18,645 bases of DNA from Desulfobacterales bacterium (GCA_020056645.1 JAGVHJ010000252.1:1-18645), one strand, 5' to 3'. Positions 8,881 through 16,856 are shown, numbered from the stretch's first letter. The notes: a model not told the origin generated them from the sequence alone. Made by a program: numbers and translations.

Positions 8881-11800
8881 GAGAGGATCCCTATACGAAG
8901 CGCAGGCATTAAGCCCGTCTATGCGCTCTCATCCGAGCAGGAACGAATGTATGTGCTGAACGCCTTGGAAGGAATCGGCACCAGTTACAATCTCTCCTAT
9001 GGGTTCCTGATCGAGCAGAACGAGATTGAAGCCTCAACCTTCCCAGCATCTCCTTTGAAAAAAACACTGGAACGTTTTTTTTCCCTGCTGATCGAGCGAC
9101 ATGAAATATTGCGAAGCTCCTTCGCTTTCATGGAAGGAAAGCCGGTTCAGAAAATCCACGAATCGGTTTTCTTTCATCTCACCTATAAACGGGTCACCCA
9201 TGACATGCTTGAAAAAGAGATCCTTTCATCGATCAGACCCTTTGATCTTTCACAAGCCCCACTGTTCAGGGCTGCCCTCTTTGAAATGTCCCCGAACAGG
9301 CATGTTCTTGTGGTCGATTTTCATCATATCGTGTCGGACAGAACATCCTTCCATCTGCTGGTCAATGAATTCTCCCTCTTTTATGAAAACAAGGAACTTC
9401 CGAAGATCCCATGGCGTTACGTTGATTACGCGATGTTTCAGGAAAATTTTAGTAACTCCCCCGAATTTCGCCGGCAGAAGAGATACTGGCTCCACCGCTT
9501 TAGTGGAGAGATCCCGGTTCTTGACCTGCCGATGGATTTCCATAGGCCCCCCATTCTCTCTTTCGATGGGGAGATGGTCAACGCCATTGTTGAAAAAGAG
9601 GAAAGCCAGGAGATCTCTCGCTTTCTTATCCAGGAAAAGAGAACCCTCTTCACTTTTTTTCTCACGGCCTTTTTAACCCTCTTATACCGGTACACAGGGC
9701 AGAAGGATATCATTGTTGGAACCGCCTTTTCCGGAAGAGAAATCCCATCCTTCGAACCCATGATCGGCATGTTTGTCAAAACCATCGCCCTGAGAAATTT
9801 CCCCGACGGCCAGAAACTTTTTCGACTTTTTTTACGAGAGGTCCATGAAAACGCCATCATGGCCCAGGACCACCCCAATTATCCCTTCTCCGATCTCATA
9901 AAAAATATCGCGCAGAAAAAGGATGCGAGCAGAAACCCTCTCTTTGACGTTATGCTGGTCGTACAGAATATGGATCTGCCTGAAAAAGAAAACGGTAAAA
10001 TCGGTGATCTCAGGATTTCGCCCTTCCCGGTCAACCGTCATTCGGCCATCTGCGACCTAACGATCAATGTCATCGAGCTTAAGGGTGAAATCCATATCGG
10101 CATCGAATACAACACCCGGCTCCTTAAAAAAACCACCGTGGAGAGAATCGCGGCCCACCTCCACAGAATCCTCCTTCATGGCGTTCGGGAACCCGATTGT
10201 CGCCTCTCTCAAATTGAAATGGTATCGGCTGAGGAGAAACGCCTCTTGACCCATGGATTCAACACGATTTCACCACCGTGCCCCATTGCCGGGCGGACGT
10301 TCACCTCGTTGTTCGAGGAAACCGCCTCCCGAAATCCCCAGGCCATGGCCCTCTCCTTCCAGAATCAGGAAATCTCCTATGAGACCCTCCACCAATGGTC
10401 GGCCAGGATTTCAGAGGCGATCTTGGCCATAGGGGTTACTTCTTTTAAACCCATTCCCCTGATGGCCGATCCAGGACCGGCCATGATCGCAGGAATCATT
10501 GGCATTTTAAAAGCCGGACGGGCGTTTCTTCCCATCGATCCAGGCTTCCCGGACGCCCGTATTCATTATATCATAGAAGAGAGCGACCCCGCGCTGATGG
10601 CGATTTCTTCATCCCTCACTCAGAAGGCGCTTGATCTTTCGAAGGCCATGGGGAAAAGACTCGGGCTGATCTTTCTTGATTGCGACGCGCCTCTCCCAGA
10701 AAAAATTGTTCAACCGGCCTTCGCCCCCACTCCCCATGACCCGGCCTATGTCATCTATACCTCCGGATCGACGGGAAAGCCCAAGGGGGTTGTCGTGACC
10801 CATGGAAACCTACTTTACTATATAGCCGCATTTCACGGAACCTTTTCTCTCTCGGCAATGGACCGGATTCTTCAGCAGGCCTCCTTCTGCTTCGACACCT
10901 TTATCGAAGAGGTGTTTCCAATTCTTTTAAAAGGAGGCGGCGTCATCATCCCGGACCGGTCACTCATCTATGACACAGAGGCTTTGGTTGATTTCATTCA
11001 CGAAAAGAGGATCACCCTCTTAAGCGCATCCCCTCTCTTTTTAAACGAACTCAACCGGTCCCCGCATCTGAACAAGCTCTCTTTGGTCCATACCATCATT
11101 AGCGGGGGAGATCTCCTCAAAAAAAAGCACATCAACCACCTCCTGAAACACGCCGCTGTTTACAACACATACGGCCCCACAGAAGGCACAGTTTGCGCCA
11201 CATACCACAAATTGACAGAAGATTTAGAAGAGCCGATTCCCATTGGGAAACCCCTTCCTTTCTACAGGATTTATCTCCTGGATGAGAACTGGAATCCCGT
11301 TCCCATTGGCGTCAAGGGAGAAATATGCATTGGGGGAGCTGGGCCTGCCAAAGGCTATCTCAACCAGGATCTCCTGACGCGGCAGATGTTTATGGATGAC
11401 CCCTTTTTTCCCGATGGGACAGGGAAGGAAACAAACCGCATCTATCTGACCGGAGACATGGGCCGTTTCCAGGAGAATGGAGCGATCCAGTTTCTGGGAA
11501 GAAAAGATGAACAGATCTCTCTCAAGGGATACCGGATCGAACCCAAAGAGATTGAAGCGGCGATGCTTTCACATCCGGATATAGAGGATGGAATCGTTAT
11601 ATCAAAAGGAGAGGAGACGTGTTTCATTGTTGGTTACTATGTTTCAAAAAAGGATCTCGCGCCCAAGTCGGTGAGGCGATTCTTATCGCAACACCTCCCT
11701 GCTTACATGATTCCTGCCTATCTGACGAAGCTTTCTTCCCTTCCGTTGACGATAAACGGCAAGATCGATAAAAACGCCCTTCCCGATCCAAGAAAAATCC

Positions 11801-13338
11801 TGACGCAGGATAGACCGGAGAAAAAAAAGGAAAGGCCCTTCACCGAAATGGAAAAAATCCTTGCAGGCGAATGGGAGACGATCATGGGGATTCAGGACGT
11901 ATGCCGGAACGATCATTTCTTCGACCTGGGCGGGGACTCCCTCAAGGCCATTCAACTTGCCTTTCAACTGGGAGATCGATTTATCATCCGGGTAGAAGAC
12001 ATTTTCATGCATCCCACCCTGTCGGCTCTGGCTGAAAAAATTCAGGTGCGGCCTAAAGGCCTGCTGGAAACTCTCCTGGAAAAATGGGAGCACCCATCGT
12101 CCCCATTGGCCCCAGTCAATCGGCTGGAAGCAGAAAAGAGGATTGAATCATACAGGGAGAGAATCCGCAACGAGAATTTTCCACTCATCGAAATGGTTTC
12201 GGAAGCTTCCGGTCAATCGATTCTCCTGACGGGCGGAACCGGTTTTTTCGGTTCCCATGCGGCTAAAGCCCTGTTGGCTGTATCTCCAAAAACCCGGATT
12301 TTTCTTCTAGTTCGAGGATTATCTTTAAAAGATTGTGAAAAAAAAATAGAGCACACCTTTTCCCACTATTTTGGAAAAGAGTACTTTCATCGGGAGAAAG
12401 ATCGCCTGATACCGTTACCCGGTGATATTACCGCTCCGGCCCTGGGGTTGGAAAAAGAGAGATGGCGCTATTTGTCGGAAACAATGGACGCAGTCGTTCA
12501 TGCCGCTGCCGACGTGAAACATTATGGCGATGAGGAGAGAATTTACCGAACCAATGTGCTGGGAACCCAAAACGCCCTTCAGTTCGCACACTCCGGAAGA
12601 AAAAAAAGGTTTCACCACCTCTCGACCCTTTCCGTCAGGAATGCCTTTCAGGGAGAGGGCCGCTTACTCTTCACGGAATACGATCTACAAGAACCAGGGA
12701 GCGCCAATCGATCAAATATCTACGCAAGAACTAAACAAGAAGCGGAAGAGCGGGTATTGGCCTTCCGGGACAATGGCCTATCCGCATCTATTTACCGGCT
12801 GGGAAACCTGGTCTTCCATTCGGAAACCGGCCAATTTCAGGAAAACATTCAGGAAAACGGATTTTATCTCAGTTTAAGGGCGATAATAGCGTTGGGCGCA
12901 ATTCCTGCGATCGAGGGTATTCTTCCGGACTTCACCTTTATCGATCATGCCGCCGCAGCCTTTTCATGGCTTTTCTCTATCCAATCCTTTGACAACCAAA
13001 TCTTTCATCTTTTGAATCCTAACGAAGTAAGCATTCACGACGCCATCCTGTTTCTGAAGGAGGCGGGAATTTTCCTCACGCCCCTTGCGCCACAATCATT
13101 TCTTGAGAAGGTTGAGCGTCGCCTGAAACAAAAACCCAACGATGATCCTGTCATGGATCTCTTGTTTCATGGGGAGAGCCTATCGTTTTCCCAAGAAGAC
13201 TCCCCACCGGGCAAAATCGCCTCTGAGAGAACTATAATGATATTACAAAAAACAGGGTTTGCATGGCCTAAAGTGAACGCCTTTCACATCGGTAGAATGA
13301 TCGCCCATTGCAGAGAGGTGGGCTTCATTGAAGCGTAA
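7120..13338 (+). CDS. Non-ribosomal peptide synthetase with terminal thioester reductase: A-T-C-A-T-R
   Basis: This 2072-residue protein starts directly with an adenylation domain and so depends on C3 of the preceding protein. Order by residue: A3 (about 5-500; YTSGSTGHPKG at 152), T3 (Ser 545), C4 (600-1030; HHIVSDR at 735), A4 (1060-1560; YTSGSTGKPKG at 1213), T4 (Ser 1607), R (about 1690-2070). R has a Rossmann dinucleotide motif TGGTGFFG at 1704 and the short-chain dehydrogenase pair Tyr1868/Lys1872 (YARTK). Such domains release the carrier-bound chain as an aldehyde, sometimes reduced on to an alcohol. No thioesterase is present, so this is the chain-release protein and the end of the line. 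It overlaps the upstream NRPS by four bases and is followed 12 bases later by a GNAT-like gene. The family call is near certain. Confidence 0.97.
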   Translation: MIAGRFENQVNRSPQAIAITTDNHAYTYEALNQRSTAVWRELSHVGIQGPGCIGLLFSHGFSMIASLFGVLKAGMTYVPLPDAYPVTRHRYIAHDSKMKAILTDTKNLGLAKTVGEGEEIPVICTDQEEASSWKSFRQESSLNKSANAYVLYTSGSTGHPKGVVQTHDNVLYFIDNYINDLSIHPEDRLTCISSLGHDAAVMDIFGALLSGASLHLFDFRNQKAADDLSRFVKKKKISLFHSVPTVFRHFAGSLSPEDYFSYLRAIVLGGEAVIRHDIHLFRRLFTHTRFHILYGQTESSYNTLFTLDPGDKDERITLGTPIHGTDLFIVDKNGVEADILEAGEIVIESRHLALEYLNDPGLTEEKFIDSIGDGCDKRLYMTGDMGRKYPDGAIEFMGRIDHQIKIRGFRVEPGDIETHLLKEPRVKEACVVSVKNSREETLIGAYLVTKSPVTPHELRSHLSHFLPDYMIPSLFQVIDQMPLLSTNKVDRKSLPPFTTPLESRHSDAITDDTAKGVSRIWSEVLHLPSSRMGMDSSFFELGGDSLSAIRVVSRINESFQIQMTVKELFDRPTIGPLSSLVTEHLKKERIPIRSAGIKPVYALSSEQERMYVLNALEGIGTSYNLSYGFLIEQNEIEASTFPASPLKKTLERFFSLLIERHEILRSSFAFMEGKPVQKIHESVFFHLTYKRVTHDMLEKEILSSIRPFDLSQAPLFRAALFEMSPNRHVLVVDFHHIVSDRTSFHLLVNEFSLFYENKELPKIPWRYVDYAMFQENFSNSPEFRRQKRYWLHRFSGEIPVLDLPMDFHRPPILSFDGEMVNAIVEKEESQEISRFLIQEKRTLFTFFLTAFLTLLYRYTGQKDIIVGTAFSGREIPSFEPMIGMFVKTIALRNFPDGQKLFRLFLREVHENAIMAQDHPNYPFSDLIKNIAQKKDASRNPLFDVMLVVQNMDLPEKENGKIGDLRISPFPVNRHSAICDLTINVIELKGEIHIGIEYNTRLLKKTTVERIAAHLHRILLHGVREPDCRLSQIEMVSAEEKRLLTHGFNTISPPCPIAGRTFTSLFEETASRNPQAMALSFQNQEISYETLHQWSARISEAILAIGVTSFKPIPLMADPGPAMIAGIIGILKAGRAFLPIDPGFPDARIHYIIEESDPALMAISSSLTQKALDLSKAMGKRLGLIFLDCDAPLPEKIVQPAFAPTPHDPAYVIYTSGSTGKPKGVVVTHGNLLYYIAAFHGTFSLSAMDRILQQASFCFDTFIEEVFPILLKGGGVIIPDRSLIYDTEALVDFIHEKRITLLSASPLFLNELNRSPHLNKLSLVHTIISGGDLLKKKHINHLLKHAAVYNTYGPTEGTVCATYHKLTEDLEEPIPIGKPLPFYRIYLLDENWNPVPIGVKGEICIGGAGPAKGYLNQDLLTRQMFMDDPFFPDGTGKETNRIYLTGDMGRFQENGAIQFLGRKDEQISLKGYRIEPKEIEAAMLSHPDIEDGIVISKGEETCFIVGYYVSKKDLAPKSVRRFLSQHLPAYMIPAYLTKLSSLPLTINGKIDKNALPDPRKILTQDRPEKKKERPFTEMEKILAGEWETIMGIQDVCRNDHFFDLGGDSLKAIQLAFQLGDRFIIRVEDIFMHPTLSALAEKIQVRPKGLLETLLEKWEHPSSPLAPVNRLEAEKRIESYRERIRNENFPLIEMVSEASGQSILLTGGTGFFGSHAAKALLAVSPKTRIFLLVRGLSLKDCEKKIEHTFSHYFGKEYFHREKDRLIPLPGDITAPALGLEKERWRYLSETMDAVVHAAADVKHYGDEERIYRTNVLGTQNALQFAHSGRKKRFHHLSTLSVRNAFQGEGRLLFTEYDLQEPGSANRSNIYARTKQEAEERVLAFRDNGLSASIYRLGNLVFHSETGQFQENIQENGFYLSLRAIIALGAIPAIEGILPDFTFIDHAAAAFSWLFSIQSFDNQIFHLLNPNEVSIHDAILFLKEAGIFLTPLAPQSFLEKVERRLKQKPNDDPVMDLLFHGESLSFSQEDSPPGKIASERTIMILQKTGFAWPKVNAFHIGRMIAHCREVGFIEA
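8917..12060 (+). other. NRPS final module: C4-A4-T4, Lys/Orn-like A-domain code
   Basis: C4 opens with YALSSEQERMYVLNALEG. Its active site reads HHIVSDR (9322-9342): both His and the Asp are kept, and the final Gly is Arg. A4 has FDTFIEEVFP and YNTYGPTEGTVCAT; the hand-read code is D-T-E-S-I-G-T-V-C-K, seven of ten identical to the remembered BacB lysine code DAESIGSVAK. Lysine or ornithine is the likely substrate. T4 has DLGGDS with the serine codon at 11938-11940 and feeds the reductase directly, so this residue would become the C-terminal aldehyde. Confidence 0.75.
12190..13335 (+). other. Thioester reductase (R) domain, chain release
   Basis: This is an extended short-chain dehydrogenase of the NRPS R-domain / male-sterility type. 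TGGTGFFG (12229-12252) is the NAD(P) binding turn, LVRG follows the second strand, HAAADVKHYG is the family's mid-domain block, HLSTLSV supplies the Ser/Thr, and Tyr (12721) and Lys (12733) form the catalytic pair. It reduces the T4 thioester with NAD(P)H. Whether it stops at the aldehyde or goes on to the alcohol cannot be read from sequence. Confidence 0.9.
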
Positions 13339-13343
13339 AGGAG
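13337..13343 (+). promoter_or_regulatory. Ribosome binding site of the GNAT-like gene
   Basis: AAAGGAG overlaps the stop codon of the upstream NRPS and sits seven bases before ATG 13351. This strong site fixes the start and supports cotranscription. A second in-frame ATG at 13360 is less well placed. Confidence 0.75.
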
Positions 13344-13350
13344 AAGCGTC

Positions 13351-14532
13351 ATGACGGAAATGAGCAGAAGAGGGCCTGGTGCTGAGGTCATCGTAAGAAA
13401 ACTCGACTCCGCTCAATACCCTGCCATGCGAGAAATGGCAGTAAAGCGCTGGAATCAGGAACACGGCCAAGGAGAGTATTACGACCTCTTCAACCTGGAT
13501 TTTATCCATTTTATCATGGGAGGCCCATATGAAAATGAAAACGCCATGCTGGGGGCCTTCATCGGAGAGGAGCTTGTAGGAACGGTCGGGCTTATCGTTT
13601 TTAATCTGTCGATCCGGGGAGTTCTTTACAAGACCGCCTACGCATCCTTTCTCACTTCGGACCGTGAAAAACGAAGAGCCCTGTGCGATCCCCATGCCCC
13701 CCTCTTCTGGAACGGATTCTCCGATCACCGCCATTTCGCTCCGGTCGCATCCCCAGCTATCGCCCATATCCTTTCTGCGGCCGCTTACGCTTACTGCCAT
13801 GACCATGGCATTCAGGGCATCATCGCCTACTTCGAAGAAAAAAGCCTCTCCTATAAAGTGGTGCGGGCGATTAGCGACAAAACCAGTTACGTGAAAAAAA
13901 TTTTTGACATCAAGCCGACCTGGTCCATGGTCCGGATCGTCCGCATGGCCGAACTCCTGCAACGAAAGGATATATCCCCGTTTCTGAAGATGATGGCCCG
14001 TTTGATCCGGCTTGACCGGATTCCAACGCCTTCTCTCGTTTTTCCAGATCAGGTGATCGACTATTCGGAGCATTATCTTCCGGAGTGCCTCCTCCTCTTG
14101 AACGAATACCAGGAAAACGTCGACCTCGCGAGGGTTTGGAGCATCGAAGAACTCAAATGCCACCTTTCCTATCCCGGTGTTTCCAAAACCTATCTATTCG
14201 TTGAATGGGGCAGGGTCAAAGGAATGATCAACACACAGATCATGGCCTCGGTCGGCAACGAAGGTATTTTCAAGTATGCGATTTTAGATCATATCCATCT
14301 CTTACGGCTTAACCAGCACGAAAAACGGTACTTCATCACGATCCTGCTTGAAAAATTGAAAGCCGAGGGGCTCACCGGCGTCATTGCCCGGCACATGGGA
14401 TATAGTGACGAATCGATCTTCTCCAAGATGGGATTTCGAAAAAACCGTCGCTATCTGAACCAGGTTTTTATCAGTCTAGACGAGACCATCAATCTCCACG
14501 GCGTTCTTCACACATATGTGTCGTTTGTGTAG
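13351..14532 (+). CDS. Putative GNAT-type acyltransferase, possibly a double-GNAT protein, in the NRPS operon
   Basis: The protein has 393 residues with no signal peptide or membrane segment. The N-terminal part (about 12-105) reads like a GNAT fold: VIVRKLDSAQYPAMREMAV, then a beta pair around GAFIGEELVGTVGLIVFN. The C-terminal part (about 235-385) repeats the pattern, with LFVEWGRVKGMINTQI and a closing DESIFSKMGFRKNRRYL that resembles the YxxxGF block of GNAT enzymes. I infer two GNAT-like halves. I do not recognise a named subfamily and see no unambiguous acetyl-CoA loop. The gene starts 12 bases after the NRPS stop, so it is probably cotranscribed and may acylate the peptide (N-terminus or a Lys/Orn side chain) or protect the host by acetylating the product. 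The family call is moderate; the role is inferred from position. Confidence 0.6.
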   Translation: MTEMSRRGPGAEVIVRKLDSAQYPAMREMAVKRWNQEHGQGEYYDLFNLDFIHFIMGGPYENENAMLGAFIGEELVGTVGLIVFNLSIRGVLYKTAYASFLTSDREKRRALCDPHAPLFWNGFSDHRHFAPVASPAIAHILSAAAYAYCHDHGIQGIIAYFEEKSLSYKVVRAISDKTSYVKKIFDIKPTWSMVRIVRMAELLQRKDISPFLKMMARLIRLDRIPTPSLVFPDQVIDYSEHYLPECLLLLNEYQENVDLARVWSIEELKCHLSYPGVSKTYLFVEWGRVKGMINTQIMASVGNEGIFKYAILDHIHLLRLNQHEKRYFITILLEKLKAEGLTGVIARHMGYSDESIFSKMGFRKNRRYLNQVFISLDETINLHGVLHTYVSFV

Positions 14533-14603
14533 AATTTTCGCACCAATCATGGATGCTTCCCCGTAAAACCGGCAAGATGGATAAGACCATCAATCCGATC
14601 AAG

Positions 14604-14617
14604 AACGAACGTTCGTT
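14604..14617. promoter_or_regulatory. Perfect 14-bp palindrome, candidate TetR-type operator
   Basis: AACGAACGTTCGTT equals its own reverse complement. It lies 6 bases upstream of the candidate -35. Short symmetric sites of this ACGAACGTTCGT style are common operators of TetR-family repressors, but no regulator gene is in the window. Confidence 0.5.
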
Positions 14618-14623
14618 TTCATG

Positions 14624-14652
14624 TTGTATTATTTTTTTTGCTGGTCTAATAT
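14624..14652 (+). promoter_or_regulatory. Candidate sigma-70-type promoter
   Basis: TTGTAT (14624-14629) and TAATAT (14647-14652) are separated by exactly 17 bases. The boxes match consensus at 3/6 and 4/6, so the case rests on spacing, AT-richness and position about 50 bases before the start codon. TATACC at 14650 is an alternative -10. Confidence 0.35.
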
Positions 14653-14687
14653 ACCGGGAATAAAAATGGTTTGTATCCATAACGATC

Positions 14688-14692
14688 AGGAG
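14688..14692 (+). promoter_or_regulatory. Ribosome binding site of the molybdopterin oxidoreductase
   Basis: AGGAG lies 10 bases before ATG 14703 and supports that start. The first Fe-S cysteine is only 11 residues in, so a later start would lose the cluster. Confidence 0.6.
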
Positions 14693-14702
14693 AAAATAGA
14701 GA

Positions 14703-16856
14703 ATGACGACGGAAAAAAAACACTACATCAACTGTCCGATCTGTGAAGCGGAGTGCGGCATTGAGATCATCACACGAAACGAAGAGATTCTCTCCATCAA
14801 AGGAGATAAACAGAATGGTTTCTCCAAGGGATTTATTTGCCCCAAAGCCACGGCCATCAAAGAGTTATATAATGATCCCGATCGGCTCAGACATCCCTTG
14901 AGACGCACACCCAAGGGGTGGGAAAAGATCGGCTGGAAGGAGGCTTTCGACGAAATTGAGAACCGCCTTCAGGCCATCAGGGGCCGATATGGCAATGACG
15001 CCGTCGCCCTTTTCCTTGGAAACCCCAATGTCCACTATCATGGGAATCTCCTTTACATTGGATTTCTCCTGAAGGCCTTGAAAACCAAGCACCGCTATTC
15101 ATCCAGCTCTCTCGATCAACTTCCCCTGATGATGGCCTGTCAACAGATGTTCGGGCACCAGCTTCTCTTTCCCGTTCCAGATATCGACCGGACCGATTAC
15201 TTCATGATTATCGGAGGCAATCCCGCCATATCCGGCGGAAGCATCATGACCGCTCCCGGTGTGGTGCACCGCATCAAAAAGATCAGAAAACGAAACGGAA
15301 AGGTAGTCGTCGTTGACCCGGCCTATACAAAAACCGCCTCCCTTGCGGACACCCATTTTTTCATCCGGCCTGGCGCCGATCTCTTTTTTGTCGCAGCAAT
15401 GGTACATACCCTTTTCGAAGAAGGGCTCGCCCGGCCGGGAAGAGTTGAAGCCTATTCAAAGGGTCTTTCCACCATTAAAGAGGCGGTGAAGGCGTTTACC
15501 CCGGAAAAGGTGTCGTCCGTCACCGGCATCAAGGCCGAAGATATCCGGCGGCTGGCAAGGGAGTTCGCTGGCGCGGAAAAAGCCGTGTGCTATGGAAGAC
15601 TGGGCACCTGCGTTCAGGAATACGGGACACTCACGACATGGCTCATCATCGTTTTTAACATCATCGCCGGAAAGATGGATCAGCCGGGCGGCTTCATGTT
15701 TCCTACGCCGGCCATTGATCTTGTGGGCTTCACGGCGCTCGCAGGAGAAAAAGGCTGGGTGGGAAGAAAGCGGACGCGGGTGAGCGGGCTGACCGATTTT
15801 GGGGGAGAATTTCCGGCATCGGCCCTGGCGGAAGAGATCCTCACGGAAGGAGAGGGCCAAATCAAGGCACTGATCTCTGTCGCGGGGAATCCCGTACTCT
15901 CGGCTCCCAATGGACGCTTGATGGATAAGGCGTTAACGCAAATCGATTTCATGGTGGCGGTCGACTGGTATATCACCGAATCGTCCCGGCACGCCCATAT
16001 CATTCTTCCGCCCACCCATTTTCTGGAGCACTCAAACGCCATGATGATGGTCAATCTTGCGGGGGTGAGGAATGTCGCCGCATATTCGAAACCGGTATTA
16101 AAAAAATCCAAGGAGACACGCCACAACTGGGAAATTCTATCCGAACTGACCGCCCGGTCCCTGTCAAATCCGCTTCTTCGCATTGCCGCCAGATTGGACC
16201 GGCCGGAGCTGATCCTTGATTTTCTCCTTCGTTTTGGGCCTCACGGTTCGGGCTTGCGATTCTGGCGATCGGGTTTAAGTCTGAACAAGGTGCGCAATGA
16301 GCCCCACGGCGTGGATCTTGGCCCCCTCGTTCCCCGGCTTCCGGAACGGCTCTTCACCAAAGAGAAACGAATTGACCTGGCCCCGGAACTCTTTGTGAAA
16401 GCCCTTCGGAAAATCACGAAAAATGTGTCAGAAAGTCCGCCGAAGGAGAGTTCTGAATTCGATCTTCTCCTGATAGGGAGACGCCAATTAATGTCCAGCA
16501 ACTCATGGTTTCACAACGCTCCTGGCATGCATGGAAAAACCAACCGCTGCACCCTCATGGTGAACCCCATGGATGCCGAGAAAAGAGAGCTCCACACCGG
16601 AGATAGGGTTCAGGTATCATCCGCCGTGGGAGCCATTTCCCTGGAAGCGGAGACCACGGACCGGATCATGCCGGGAGTGGTGAGCATTCCCCATGGATGG
16701 GGCCACCACCGATCCGGGATTCGGCTGGGGGTCGCCTCTTCCCATCCAGGAGTCAGCATCAACGACATCACCGATAACCGGCGGATCGATTTAAGCGGAA
16801 ACGCCGCTTTTTCCGGCGTGCCTGTGCGGATAGAAAAAGAATCCAAGGGGGAATGA
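14703..16856 (+). CDS. Molybdopterin-dependent oxidoreductase with N-terminal 4Fe-4S cluster (DMSO reductase superfamily)
   Basis: The protein has 717 residues. Cys11, Cys14, Cys18 and Cys46 (CPICEAEC ... FICPKA) form the N-terminal 4Fe-4S site of the superfamily. The first molybdopterin-binding region includes IIGGNPAISGGS and VVVVDPAYT; the C-terminal binding domain begins near DLLLIGRRQLMSSNSW and runs to the end (HTGDRVQVSS, GVVSIPHGWGHHRSG). There is no twin-arginine signal or membrane segment, so it should be cytosolic. At the place where formate dehydrogenases and periplasmic nitrate reductases have a Cys or Sec metal ligand, the sequence is SSSSLDQLP (residues 133-141), which lacks Cys; Asp138 or a Ser might serve. 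This resembles a widespread, poorly characterised clade annotated only as molybdopterin oxidoreductase. The substrate is unknown. It has its own control region and converges on a membrane ferredoxin that could be its redox partner. Confidence 0.92.
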   Translation: MTTEKKHYINCPICEAECGIEIITRNEEILSIKGDKQNGFSKGFICPKATAIKELYNDPDRLRHPLRRTPKGWEKIGWKEAFDEIENRLQAIRGRYGNDAVALFLGNPNVHYHGNLLYIGFLLKALKTKHRYSSSSLDQLPLMMACQQMFGHQLLFPVPDIDRTDYFMIIGGNPAISGGSIMTAPGVVHRIKKIRKRNGKVVVVDPAYTKTASLADTHFFIRPGADLFFVAAMVHTLFEEGLARPGRVEAYSKGLSTIKEAVKAFTPEKVSSVTGIKAEDIRRLAREFAGAEKAVCYGRLGTCVQEYGTLTTWLIIVFNIIAGKMDQPGGFMFPTPAIDLVGFTALAGEKGWVGRKRTRVSGLTDFGGEFPASALAEEILTEGEGQIKALISVAGNPVLSAPNGRLMDKALTQIDFMVAVDWYITESSRHAHIILPPTHFLEHSNAMMMVNLAGVRNVAAYSKPVLKKSKETRHNWEILSELTARSLSNPLLRIAARLDRPELILDFLLRFGPHGSGLRFWRSGLSLNKVRNEPHGVDLGPLVPRLPERLFTKEKRIDLAPELFVKALRKITKNVSESPPKESSEFDLLLIGRRQLMSSNSWFHNAPGMHGKTNRCTLMVNPMDAEKRELHTGDRVQVSSAVGAISLEAETTDRIMPGVVSIPHGWGHHRSGIRLGVASSHPGVSINDITDNRRIDLSGNAAFSGVPVRIEKESKGE

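Larger units (their letters stand above)
14533..14702 (+). promoter_or_regulatory. Intergenic control region before the molybdopterin oxidoreductase
   Basis: This 170-base gap separates the NRPS operon from the next gene. It is AT-rich in its second half and contains a perfect palindrome (14604-14617), a candidate promoter (14624-14652) and a Shine-Dalgarno. I see no good rho-independent terminator for the NRPS operon in its first half, so read-through is possible. Confidence 0.5.

Noticed and set aside
12980..13338. Possible thioesterase at the end of the NRPS
   Set aside because: There is no GxSxG motif or hydrolase fold; the sequence after the YxxxK pair is the C-terminal part of the reductase.
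13243..14163. Open frame of 306 codons on the minus strand
   Set aside because: It is antisense to the NRPS end and the GNAT-like gene, which has a strong ribosome binding site and operon spacing; no domain is seen in the minus-strand frame.
14533..14600. Rho-independent terminator for the NRPS operon
   Set aside because: No stem longer than a few bases followed by a T-run was found. The T-run at 14631-14639 has no hairpin directly before it.
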